The notes beneath the pieces are model-generated. The model searched no databases and was not told where the DNA came from. It saw only the letters and a program-made list of their open reading frames with translations. Positions 1 through 6,337 of a stretch of DNA of 12,366 nt are shown piece by piece. Source of the stretch: Flavipsychrobacter stenotrophus (GTDB lineage Bacteria; Bacteroidota; Bacteroidia; Chitinophagales; Chitinophagaceae); NCBI GenBank assembly GCA_947371715.1, contig CANBQQ010000043.1, forward strand, positions 1-12,366, written 5' to 3'. Each line of letters starts with the position of its first letter. The stretch's first letter is position 1. The position numbers were made by a program, and so were the translations under genes.

Positions 1-1
1 A

Positions 2-808
2 TGGAGAAGTGCACCATTAGACTTATATATTTATATACAACCATATTGGTGGCAAACAAAAAACATGCAGATCACAATCTGGATAACAGGATCGTTATTC
101 GTTATTTTTTTATTCACCGTTTCAATATTAATAACCAGACGGTTGGTGCTGAATGCTTCTATGAAGCGCAATTTGAGAATGGAAATGGAACTTAAAGCTA
201 TTTACTCTCAGATTAACCCACATTTTATTTTCAATTCCCTTAATTCTGCGTTGTTACTAGTGAGTAAAAATAGAATGGATGAAGCATACACGCATATTTC
301 TAAGTTCTCTAAGCTATTAAGAAGCTATATAAAATCCTCGAGGAACAAATTTATTACCGCTGAAGAAGAAATAATTAATCTCCAGAACTATATTGAACTA
401 CAGCAAATACGTTTTAAAGACAGATTTTCTTATGAGATAGATACTGCGCACCTCACTAACCGGTCTGTAAAAATTCCTTCATTATTGCTACAGCCGTTTG
501 TTGAAAACGCCATAGAACATGGTTTGCTTAATAATATTGAAAAAGGTCACCTACTTGTCAAATTCAACATGACAGACGATACTACTCTGGTATGTATTAT
601 TGACGATAATGGAATAGGGCGAGAAGAATCAAAAAAGATAAGCGGGCAAAATGTGAGCAAAGAAGAATCTTACGGTAATTTGTTAGTAAAAGATCTTGTA
701 AATATTTTCAATAAATACGAAAGTGTGCATGTTGAGATCTCTTACATAGATAAACTACCGCCACTAACAGGAACAGCAGTATCGATCACCATAAAGTACC
801 CTGAATAA
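2..808 (+). CDS. LytS-type sensor histidine kinase, C-terminal part (5' end outside window)
   Basis: This is the membrane-anchored histidine kinase of a two-component system, with its N-terminus beyond the window edge. The reading frame is open from base 2, so the ATG at 65 is an internal Met. The residues before it (LDLYIYIQPYWWQT) resemble the end of a Y_Y_Y sensor domain just before the membrane. A single transmembrane helix follows (about bases 74-145), then a short basic linker. The His_kinase domain begins with SQINPHFIFNSLNS, where the His codon at 221-223 is the expected phosphorylation site. The N-box appears as LLLQPFVENAIEHG and the G-box as IDDNGIGR, giving the ATP-binding domain. 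In Bacteroidota such kinases usually carry a periplasmic beta-propeller ahead of Y_Y_Y. That part is an expectation and is not visible here. The stop TAA shares its last base with the ATG of the LytTR regulator, so the two are co-translated and almost certainly partners. Confidence 0.93.
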   Translation, partial: WRSAPLDLYIYIQPYWWQTKNMQITIWITGSLFVIFLFTVSILITRRLVLNASMKRNLRMEMELKAIYSQINPHFIFNSLNSALLLVSKNRMDEAYTHISKFSKLLRSYIKSSRNKFITAEEEIINLQNYIELQQIRFKDRFSYEIDTAHLTNRSVKIPSLLLQPFVENAIEHGLLNNIEKGHLLVKFNMTDDTTLVCIIDDNGIGREESKKISGQNVSKEESYGNLLVKDLVNIFNKYESVHVEISYIDKLPPLTGTAVSITIKYPE

Positions 809-1551
809 TGATAAACAACCACACCTGCATAATTGTAGATGACGAATTGGATGCAATTGAGCTACTTAGTTCAAGGCTATTGAAATTATACACCAACATT
901 ACTATTGTTGCAACTTATTCAAATTGGCAGGAAGCATTAAGCGCATTGCGAACAACCCAGTGCGATCTTTTAATGATGGACATATCAATGCCGGGAAAGA
1001 CAGGAATCAATCTATTAAAATTGATACCGGGAATCGGATGCGAGATAATTTTCGTAACCGCTCATGACAATTATGGTCTTGAAGCATTTGAACTTTCGGC
1101 AACGGGATACATACTAAAACCTATCGACGATGAAGAGTTGTCTGGTGCGGTTGATAAGGCAATTGAGAGAATAGTTCATAAAAAACAAGCGATGTTTCCC
1201 CCCGGCGGTAAAATTCAGCCCCAACAAAACGGCGGCAAGATTGCAGTGCCCGGCAAACATGGTATAGATTACATCAACATAGCAGATATTTTATACCTGG
1301 AAAGTGTAAATAAATGCACAAAGATCACTACCCCTACAGAAGACTATTTAAGCACGAGCAATATTGGTCGCTTTCAATATCTCATAGACAATCACGATTT
1401 CTTCCAGATACACCGTTCTTTTATCATCAACATAAAAGATGTTTTGCGTTATGATTCAAAAGGGTTCATTATTATGTCGGACAAAAAAGAAATACCAATT
1501 TCCCGATCTGCAAAGAGCGACTTTTTACGCATGTTCAACCTGGAACAATAG
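808..1551 (+). CDS. LytTR-family response regulator
   Basis: This is a DNA-binding response regulator of the LytR/AlgR type, 247 aa, the usual length. The N-terminal receiver domain (about residues 5-125) has the acidic pair D11-D12, the phospho-acceptor D58 in MMDISMPG, T84 and K104 in YILKP. A flexible Gly/Pro/Gln linker (about 128-142) joins it to a C-terminal LytTR DNA-binding domain (about 143-245), recognisable from ADILYLES, FFQIHRSFIINI and KEIPISR. It overlaps the kinase stop by one base (TAATG), which supports translational coupling. Phosphorylation by that kinase should switch promoter binding. The target is not known. LytTR proteins bind pairs of short direct repeats, and I found only scattered single matches to that motif in the long spacer downstream, so no operator is claimed. 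Confidence 0.95.
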   Translation: MINNHTCIIVDDELDAIELLSSRLLKLYTNITIVATYSNWQEALSALRTTQCDLLMMDISMPGKTGINLLKLIPGIGCEIIFVTAHDNYGLEAFELSATGYILKPIDDEELSGAVDKAIERIVHKKQAMFPPGGKIQPQQNGGKIAVPGKHGIDYINIADILYLESVNKCTKITTPTEDYLSTSNIGRFQYLIDNHDFFQIHRSFIINIKDVLRYDSKGFIIMSDKKEIPISRSAKSDFLRMFNLEQ

Positions 1552-1593
1552 GTAGATAAATTGATTTAATTTCCCCATCGGATAATTATGTCG

Positions 1594-1780
1594 TTTCAAG
1601 CTATAATACATGCATTTCATCATTTTTATTCTAGTGATGTAAGGCAATGAATTTACTTTGTTGCTCATTAAGATGTTAACACCTATAGGCCCTGTTACCG
1701 TTAATAATTAGATCCACAAGTCTGGCAAATGAGCCCTGCTAATTCTTTACCGGGGTTTGTCAATTTTAGTAGAAGCTCCT
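1594..1780. repeat. Diverged direct repeat, copy 1
   Basis: This is the first of two related segments. Its left end (1594-1631, around ACATGCATTTC) matches 1858-1895 without gaps at 29 of 38 positions by hand count. Its right end (1723-1780) matches 2044-2097: TGGCAA at 1723 and TTTGTCA/TTTTAGTAG at about 1756-1772 are shared, with small indels. The middle is only loosely alignable. The spacing changes from 264 to about 320 bases between the two ends, so one copy has gained or lost about 55 bases. The origin is unknown. Confidence 0.6.
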
Positions 1781-1857
1781 ATTTTACGACCATTTTTGCA
1801 ATCAAAATATTTTTAATACTTAATCTAAAAATCATAACTCGTCGGATTGTCAATGCA

Positions 1858-2097
1858 TTTCAGGAGTAAAAACATGCATTTCGTCATATTTTTTCAAGGA
1901 ACCCTCTGATCGTAAGTAAATTACATCATAATTAACAACGCAGTTAATCAGCCCCTCTGGCCTTTCTTTTTGCTATGAATAAAAATATACTCAACTATGA
2001 ACTGACCTAGTCTTGACCTATCAGTTAGTCCTACCTTATGTAATGGCAATTGAACCTTGATATACTATCAGGGTTTTGTCATTTTTAGTAGTTTCCT
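1858..2097. repeat. Diverged direct repeat, copy 2
   Basis: This is the second copy of the segment at 1594-1780, with the conserved blocks in the same order and orientation. It starts with a block around ACATGCATTTC and ends with TGGCAATTGAACC followed by GGGTTTTGTCA and TTTTAGTAG. It is about 55 bases longer than copy 1. A CRP/FNR-like palindrome begins six bases after its right end. The equivalent position after copy 1 has no such palindrome. Confidence 0.6.
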
Positions 2098-2102
2098 GAT
2101 CT

Positions 2103-2118
2103 TGTGAACCAATTCACA
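2103..2118. promoter_or_regulatory. CRP/FNR-like palindrome TGTGAA-N4-TTCACA
   Basis: The sequence is a perfect inverted repeat with six-base arms around CCAA. It satisfies the TGTGA-N6-TCACA pattern recognised by CRP-type regulators in proteobacteria. Bacteroidota do have CRP/FNR-family regulators, but their site preferences vary, so this is only a candidate operator. It lies about 150 bases upstream of the small lipoprotein gene, with no other gene between except the 19-codon ORF. Confidence 0.35.
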
Positions 2119-2199
2119 GTATTATCTACGTGCAAAGATGAGATCCGGATTTACAGCTGAAAATACAAAAGCACTTATTACACCTATCAGTGCACTACG

Positions 2200-2259
2200 A
2201 TGAAAAAACTCATTTTCAAAGATCAGGATAAGGCTAGGAAAAATAAATTATTTGATTAA
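2200..2259 (+). CDS. Possible 19-codon leader ORF
   Basis: An ATG at 2200 opens a 19-codon frame (MKKLIFKDQD, then a lysine-rich tail) that stops at 2259, eleven bases before the ATG of the small lipoprotein. It could be a translated upstream ORF affecting the lipoprotein, or chance. There is no clear ribosome binding site, no hydrophobic segment and no recognisable family. Its position and the MKKL opening are the only points in favour. Confidence 0.2.
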   Translation: MKKLIFKDQDKARKNKLFD

Positions 2260-2270
2260 TTTTGGAGCCT

Positions 2271-2426
2271 ATGAAGTATAAACTGGCAAAAGCAATAGCT
2301 CTACTCCTGATCTTTTCTTTTCTCGCAAGTTGCGTTTCTCCCCGCCGTACACCATGGCGCAGGAAAAGGTTCAATGCACATAGCAATCGTGGCGGTGGCC
2401 GCTATTGGTATACAAGAGGAAGTTAA
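2271..2426 (+). CDS. Small arginine-rich lipoprotein (51 aa)
   Basis: This short gene encodes 51 residues. Residues 1-20 form a lipoprotein signal peptide: a basic start (MKYKLAK), a hydrophobic core (IALLLIFSF) and the lipobox LASC with the lipidated Cys at 21. The mature part is only about 31 residues. By hand count it contains eight Arg and one Lys with no Asp or Glu, includes RRTPWRRKR, and ends in a Gly/Arg/aromatic tail (GGGRYWYTRGS). A GGAG sequence sits three bases before the ATG, and a long stem-loop follows the stop, so the unit is bounded like a real gene. Tiny cationic lipoproteins occur in Bacteroidota, but I recognise no named family and assign no function. The mature peptide should sit on a membrane and could bind anionic polymers, which is inference from charge alone. 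Overlapping frames on both strands lack any such features. Confidence 0.72.
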   Translation: MKYKLAKAIALLLIFSFLASCVSPRRTPWRRKRFNAHSNRGGGRYWYTRGS

Positions 2427-2452
2427 GTACAGAGAAATTCTGATCATAAAGA

Positions 2453-2498
2453 AATTGGTTGAGACAGCAGCAAATATTTTGCCCTTTCTCAACCAATT
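2453..2498. terminator. Stem-loop between convergent lipoprotein gene and folC
   Basis: A perfect 12-bp stem (AATTGGTTGAGA at 2453-2464 with TCTCAACCAATT at 2487-2498) encloses a 22-base loop that can form a second small stem (GCAAA/TTTGC, 2470-2482). It lies between two convergent genes, 26 bases after the lipoprotein stop and 26 bases past the folC stop. A T-rich run follows on the plus strand. A bidirectional terminator is the simplest reading, although the stem is AT-rich. Confidence 0.55.
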
Positions 2499-2524
2499 AT
2501 ATTTTTACGACAAGGTATCGTTGT

Positions 2525-3850
2525 TTATTGCGTTCCTTCGCTCCAGCGCGTCATCTCCAGTGCCTCGCCTACAATAAAGAAGCTACCAGTAATTAGTAAA
2601 GCGTCATCACCGCTCATTCCAGCCATTGCTGCACTTACGGCATCTGCTACCGATGCATAACTTCCTCCATTTAAACCCGCGGCAAGACCCATTTCTGTCA
2701 GGCCACCTACCGGCAATGCTCTTTGTATCTGTGCATTACAGAAATAATACGTTGCGTCTTTAGGAAATAATGCCAATGCTTCTGCTACTTCTTTATCTTT
2801 AACAAATCCCAGTACTATATGTTTATTAGAGGCTTCAACCTGCGCCCACTGCTGCAATACATTTGTGAGTCCTGCAGTATTATGTGCCACATCGCATATT
2901 ACAGTCGGTTGCTCTTGTAGCCAGTCCCAGCGCCCCATAAGCCCGGTGGACTTTTTTACATTTTTGAGTGCATCTATGGCAGTTGATACCGATAAATTAA
3001 ATCCCAGGAATGAAAGTACTTCAACGGCGGTAAGTACAGTCTTGATATTGTGCTGCTGGTAGTTGCCTGTGAGGTCGGTCTGAATATCGCAAAGCTCTTG
3101 TTTCACTTTGTTTACTGCCTTATAATACTGGCAGCGTGCATCTTGCTTCACCCTTACCATATCCCAATGAGACTCTGCATAATAAAGCGGACTATGCTGC
3201 ATAACAGAACGCTCAAAAAATACCTTATCAGTTTCATCGCCTTGCTCCCCTATTACAACGGGTATATTTTCTTTAATGATCCCTGCCTTTTCCGATGCTA
3301 TTTGCGCAAGCGTATTACCCAACAGATCTTTATGATCATAGCTTATGTTAGTGATAATAGATAAAACGGGCGTAATGATGTTAGTACTATCCAATCTTCC
3401 ACCCAGCCCTGTTTCTACTATTGCTATATCAACACCTTCTTCGGCAAATGCCAGAAATGCCATGGCAACCGTAATTTCAAAAAACGACGGATTGATCTCT
3501 TCTATCAAATGCCTGCATTTTGCTACAAAATCTACCACCCATTGTTCACTAACCGGCACGCCATTAATGCGAATACGCTCCCGAAAATCTATAAGATGTG
3601 GCGACGTATATAATCCGGTTTTATAACCTGCCTGCTGGAATATTGCCGCCAAAGAATGACTGGTACTACCCTTTCCATTGGTCCCTGCTATATGTACGGA
3701 CTTGAATTTATGCTGAGGATCGCCTAGTGCCGCACACAGCTTCAATGTGTTGGTCAGATCAGGCTTTAATGCAGCTTTGCCAATGCGCGAAAACATCGGC
3801 AGCTTTTCAAAAATATAATTGAGTGTATCCTGGTAGGTGCTGGTAGTCAC
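2525..3850 (-). CDS. folC: Bifunctional folylpolyglutamate synthase / dihydrofolate synthase
   Basis: FolC is a cytoplasmic ATP-dependent Mur-ligase-family enzyme that adds L-glutamate to dihydropteroate and to reduced folates. The 441-aa length is normal. The N-terminal domain has the P-loop HIAGTNGKGS (53-62) followed by TSPHL and FRERI. NISYDHKDLLG (168-178) and SEKAGI (K188, the position of the carbamylated lysine in the family) complete the ATP/Mg site. The C-terminal domain begins near 300 and carries CDVAHN (319-324), with Val where DGAHN is commonest. The start is GTG at 3850. A stop lies just upstream in frame with no ATG between, and MFSRIGKAALKPDL aligns well with the usual N-terminus, so GTG is the best choice. 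It follows the TonB-like gene by eight bases and is probably co-transcribed with it. No strong Shine-Dalgarno is visible. Confidence 0.95.
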   Translation of the reverse strand: MTTSTYQDTLNYIFEKLPMFSRIGKAALKPDLTNTLKLCAALGDPQHKFKSVHIAGTNGKGSTSHSLAAIFQQAGYKTGLYTSPHLIDFRERIRINGVPVSEQWVVDFVAKCRHLIEEINPSFFEITVAMAFLAFAEEGVDIAIVETGLGGRLDSTNIITPVLSIITNISYDHKDLLGNTLAQIASEKAGIIKENIPVVIGEQGDETDKVFFERSVMQHSPLYYAESHWDMVRVKQDARCQYYKAVNKVKQELCDIQTDLTGNYQQHNIKTVLTAVEVLSFLGFNLSVSTAIDALKNVKKSTGLMGRWDWLQEQPTVICDVAHNTAGLTNVLQQWAQVEASNKHIVLGFVKDKEVAEALALFPKDATYYFCNAQIQRALPVGGLTEMGLAAGLNGGSYASVADAVSAAMAGMSGDDALLITGSFFIVGEALEMTRWSEGTQ

Positions 3851-3858
3851 AGTAGAAA

Positions 3859-4662
3859 TTAACGTGCTTTAAATACAATGGTTACGTCTCCGAACTGTTG
3901 TGGTGCAGATCCGGTGCTTTTGCTGAACTTCGCCTTGCTGATCTTATCCATTGCAATGCGGGTAAGCTCAGGGTTAGAAGACGACTTCACAAACTTACTT
4001 ACAATATTACCATCTCGGTCTACAGTCACACTGATCACTACCTTTCCACCTTCTCTAAATTCTGCTTCCAGCTTCTTGGGCGTGATATCTCTTCCTGTAA
4101 GCGTATGGTATGTTCCACCACCGCCTGAGCCTGGCACTCCGGTATAGTTTGACGCACCCGGCGTTCCGCCATTTACGCCCTGATCGCCTGATCCATGAGT
4201 TATACCTTCGCTTGTGCCGGGTTTATTGTCTTTAGCGCCATTGCCACCTTTACCATTGTTATCACCACCATACACCGACTTAGGTACCGGTTTTGGTTCA
4301 GGTGTAGGCTTAGTTCCCGGTTGTCCTTTTACGTCTTTCTTATTAGGGTCAGTCACAACAGGCGCGTCTGTAGCATCTGAATGCATCATCTCCTTGGGAA
4401 GCGGACTCTTCACTTCTGAATTTTTATACACTACAGATGCACTGTAAGACGACGGATCTTCTTTAGACATTGGCTGATCATTACCGCTGCCGTTCTCGCT
4501 CGACCCGAGATTCACTTCCAGTCCGTTACCTATTTCGGTAGTGACAGCCGGTATGGTATATCGCCACAGGAAAAAGAGCAATAGCAACAGTGCATGGATA
4601 CCTATGGTCCACGAAAGTGCTTTTATATTTATGGTTGGTGGCTGTTGTTGGGCAGCTATCAT
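3859..4662 (-). CDS. TonB/TolA-like energy transducer protein
   Basis: This 267-aa protein has the architecture of periplasm-spanning energy transducers. It has a short cytoplasmic N-terminus, one transmembrane helix (about 15-35, HALLLLLFFLW), a long low-complexity Pro/Gly/Asn-rich linker (about 50-190) including KPTPEPKPVPK, and a compact C-terminal domain (about 195-266). That domain contains GGKVVISVTVDRDGNIV, typical of the TonB C-terminal fold. Such proteins use an ExbB/ExbD proton channel to transmit force across the periplasm. No ExbB or ExbD lies next to it here, so its partners must be elsewhere or it may serve a structural role. It sits directly upstream of folC (eight-base gap). 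The ATG at 4662 starts just before the membrane anchor. The assignment to the TonB/TolA group is good, but the substrate or receptor is unknown. Confidence 0.8.
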   Translation of the reverse strand: MIAAQQQPPTINIKALSWTIGIHALLLLLFFLWRYTIPAVTTEIGNGLEVNLGSSENGSGNDQPMSKEDPSSYSASVVYKNSEVKSPLPKEMMHSDATDAPVVTDPNKKDVKGQPGTKPTPEPKPVPKSVYGGDNNGKGGNGAKDNKPGTSEGITHGSGDQGVNGGTPGASNYTGVPGSGGGGTYHTLTGRDITPKKLEAEFREGGKVVISVTVDRDGNIVSKFVKSSSNPELTRIAMDKISKAKFSKSTGSAPQQFGDVTIVFKAR

Positions 4663-4849
4663 ACGCAGTGGAGTGTCTTTTGATTAAAATTACAATAATT
4701 GAGGTTAAACGACATAACGAATCCAATTATTACTATCAGATTTTAACGTTTTTACATTTCAATGTTGCATTGATAAGTTTAATGGTATTTACAACGAACA
4801 TTTTTTACTTTTGCTATATTAAACGCAACAATTAAATAATTCCATAATT
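4663..4849. promoter_or_regulatory. Divergent control region of the TonB-like/folC unit and yajQ
   Basis: The spacer is AT-rich and holds the promoters of both divergent units. It contains an 8-bp inverted repeat AATAATTG (4694-4701) / CAATTATT (4724-4731) and a tight dyad TCAATG-TTG-CATTGA (4759-4773). For yajQ, TACTTTTG at 4806-4813 fits the Bacteroidota -7 element TAnnTTTG and would place the transcript start near 4820. No matching -33 TTG is found at the expected distance. No -7 match was found for the minus-strand unit. Confidence 0.4.
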
Positions 4850-5341
4850 ATGCCTTCTTTCGACATTGCCAGCAAAGTAGATCTTCAGACACTTGACAAC
4901 GCCATAAACATAGCCAAAAAGGAAATAGACAATCGTTTCGACTTTAAGGGCACGCATGTTTCTTTCGAGCTCAACAAAAAAGAAATGAACATTTCTATGG
5001 AAGTGGAAAGTGACATGAAATTGCAGCAACTGGAAGATGTGTTGCTGACAAAAGCCATGCGTCAGGGCCTTGAAGCCAATTGCTTTGACCTCACTAAAAC
5101 ACCTAATGCCAACGGCAAATATATCCGCAAGACGATACCTGTAAAGAATGGTATTGATAAGGACTATGCAAAGAAAATAGTTAAGATCATTAAGGATAGC
5201 GGACTGAAAGTACAGGCTGCCATCATGGATGATGTGATTCGCGTTACTGCAAAGAAAATAGATGACCTGCAGGATGTGATCGCTCTTTGTCGTTCATCTA
5301 ATATCGATCTGCCGCTACAGTTCATTAATATGAAATCTTAG
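4850..5341 (+). CDS. yajQ: YajQ family cyclic di-GMP-binding / nucleotide-binding protein
   Basis: This 163-aa cytoplasmic protein matches the YajQ family (UPF0234) over its full, normal length. The family N-terminus MPSFDIASKVDLQTLDNAIN is intact. NRFDFKGT (residues 28-35), the ANGKYIRKTIPVKNGID segment in the middle, and the C-terminal DLPLQFINMKS are all family features. The fold is two ferredoxin-like RNA-recognition-type domains in tandem. Some homologues bind cyclic di-GMP and act through transcription factors, and others were reported to bind RNA or nucleotides. Which applies here cannot be told from sequence. The ATG at 4850 gives the conserved start; no Shine-Dalgarno is evident. It stands alone, divergent from the TonB-like gene and convergent with the sdh operon. 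Confidence 0.93.
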   Translation: MPSFDIASKVDLQTLDNAINIAKKEIDNRFDFKGTHVSFELNKKEMNISMEVESDMKLQQLEDVLLTKAMRQGLEANCFDLTKTPNANGKYIRKTIPVKNGIDKDYAKKIVKIIKDSGLKVQAAIMDDVIRVTAKKIDDLQDVIALCRSSNIDLPLQFINMKS

Positions 5342-5346
5342 AAGCG

Positions 5347-5393
5347 GTGCATTAATGGCCGTGACGAAATTTTAATGCACGGCCCGGCATTAA
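5347..5393. repeat. Competing hairpins with repeated GCATTAA motif after yajQ
   Basis: Two mutually exclusive hairpins can form here: GTGCATTAA (5347-5355) with TTAATGCAC (5372-5380), or GGCCGTG (5357-5363) with CACGGCC (5378-5384). A further GCATTAA copy lies at 5387-5393, and the same motif in both orientations forms the arms of the terminator at 5409-5443. It may be a first termination or RNA-protection structure for yajQ. Confidence 0.4.
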
Positions 5394-5408
5394 AGCAATA
5401 GAATAAAA

Positions 5409-5443
5409 AAGGGGCATTAATGAATAGTTCATTAATGCCCCTT
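5409..5443. terminator. Strong bidirectional terminator between yajQ and sdhB
   Basis: A perfect 16-bp stem with a three-base loop (TAG) has outer arms AAGGGGCATTAATGAA and TTCATTAATGCCCCTT. On the minus strand the stem is followed by a run of six T (complement of A5405-A5410), giving a classical intrinsic terminator for sdhCAB. On the plus strand the tail is weaker, but it can still serve yajQ. Confidence 0.88.
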
Positions 5444-5478
5444 ACTATATTAAGCTACTTCGTAGCCGAAAACCTCAA

Positions 5479-6258
5479 TTAGGCCATTCCTTCTACCTTA
5501 GAGCCAGACATCATGCTGCCTATGTACTCACGGTTCAGACGGGCAATATTCTCCAGAGATATTCCCTTAGGACACTCTGCTTCGCACGCACCAATGTTGG
5601 TACAGCTACCAAAACCTTCAGTATCCATCTGGTTTACCATGTTGAAAGCACGTGTCATACGCTCAGGCTCACCCTGTGGCAACAATGCCAGGTGAGATAC
5701 CTTAGCTGATACGAACAACATAGCTGAAGCATTAGGACATGCAGCAACGCATGCACCACAACCTATGCAAGACGCAGCGGCAAATGATTCATCTGCTTTC
5801 TGCTTGTCAATTGGCAAGGCATTAGCATCTTGTGCATTACCTGTATTTACAGATATAAAGCCACCTGCCTGTATGATACGGTCGAAACCGGTACGGTCTA
5901 CAACCAGATCTTTAATAACAGGGAATGCATCAGCACGCCAAGGCTCTACAGTAATAGTATCGCCATCTTTATAGGCACGCATGTGTAGCTGGCAAGTAGT
6001 GTTCTGAGACCATGGTCCGTGTGCACGGCCATTGATGACCATACTGCACATACCGCAGATACCTTCACGACAATCATGATCGAAAGCGATAGGCTCTTTT
6101 TCTTCAGAAACCAGTTGCTCGTTCAATACGTCGAACATCTCCAGAAAAGACATTTCAGAAGAAACGTTCTTTACAGGGTAAGTTTCAAAACCACCCTTTG
6201 TTTTACCATTTTTCTGCTTCCACACCTTCAAGGTGAGGTTCATATTATAATGTTGCAT
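5479..6258 (-). CDS. sdhB: Succinate dehydrogenase / fumarate reductase iron-sulfur subunit
   Basis: SdhB carries electrons between the flavin of SdhA and the quinone/haem of SdhC at the inner face of the cytoplasmic membrane. The 259-aa protein has all cluster ligands. The [2Fe-2S] cluster uses C63, C68, C71 (CREGICGMC) and C89 in the N-terminal ferredoxin domain. By family comparison, the [4Fe-4S] cluster uses C164, C167, C170 and C229, and the [3Fe-4S] cluster uses C174, C219 and C225. Two starts are possible: ATG at 6258, or ATG at 6243 giving MNLTLKVWKQKNG, which looks more like the family N-terminus. The longer one has a weak A/G-rich sequence before it. It is the last gene of sdhCAB, 79 bases after sdhA, and is followed by the strong terminator at 5409-5443. 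Confidence 0.96.
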   Translation of the reverse strand: MQHYNMNLTLKVWKQKNGKTKGGFETYPVKNVSSEMSFLEMFDVLNEQLVSEEKEPIAFDHDCREGICGMCSMVINGRAHGPWSQNTTCQLHMRAYKDGDTITVEPWRADAFPVIKDLVVDRTGFDRIIQAGGFISVNTGNAQDANALPIDKQKADESFAAASCIGCGACVAACPNASAMLFVSAKVSHLALLPQGEPERMTRAFNMVNQMDTEGFGSCTNIGACEAECPKGISLENIARLNREYIGSMMSGSKVEGMA

Positions 6259-6265
6259 ACTTTTT

Positions 6266-6300
6266 CAATTTGACAATTGGACAATTTGGCTATGAGCCAA
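6266..6300. repeat. Octamer tandem repeat and small hairpin in the sdhA-sdhB spacer
   Basis: Three consecutive 8-base units (CAATTTGA, CAATTGGA, CAATTTGG; 6266-6289) overlap a hairpin TTGGCT-ATG-AGCCAA (6286-6300). This fills part of the 79-base gap between sdhA and sdhB. It may influence processing or relative stability of the operon mRNA, or be replication slippage in neutral sequence. Confidence 0.5.
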
Positions 6301-6337
6301 TTTACCGTTTGTGGGTAGCAATAATTTTTAGTTTCAA

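Larger units (their letters stand above)
1552..2270. other. Long gene-poor spacer between the regulator and the small lipoprotein
   Basis: I see no convincing protein gene longer than 20 codons in these 0.7 kb on either strand. The stretch is AT-rich and broken by stops in all frames. It contains two diverged copies of one sequence (1594-1780 and 1858-2097), a perfect dyad TGTGAA-N4-TTCACA at 2103-2118, and a 19-codon ORF at 2200-2259. I see no clear GC-rich terminator after the regulator. It may be a regulatory region, the remains of a duplicated and decayed locus, or both. Confidence 0.6.

Noticed and set aside
1..195. 64-codon frame starting at base 1
   Set aside because: It overlaps the sensor-kinase frame, which carries the Y_Y_Y-like tail, membrane helix and kinase motifs.
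1697..2029. Possible LytTR binding half-sites (ACCGTTAAT at 1697, TCAGTTAGT at 2021, ATGAACTGA at 1997)
   Set aside because: Single matches to a very degenerate 9-mer are expected by chance in this length. They are not direct repeats at the 12-13 base spacing the family needs.
2257..2264. TAATTTTG, a match to the TAnnTTTG promoter element just before the lipoprotein ATG
   Set aside because: It overlaps the ribosome binding site, would start transcription at the ATG itself and has no -33 TTG at the right distance.
2374..2577. 67-codon plus-strand frame overlapping the lipoprotein gene and the end of folC
   Set aside because: It overlaps two well-supported genes in other frames, spans the stem-loop at 2453-2498 and has no family features or ribosome binding site.
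3050..3626. Plus-strand frames of about 90-105 codons opposite folC
   Set aside because: They are antisense shadows of a strongly conserved enzyme, with no domain and no start signal.
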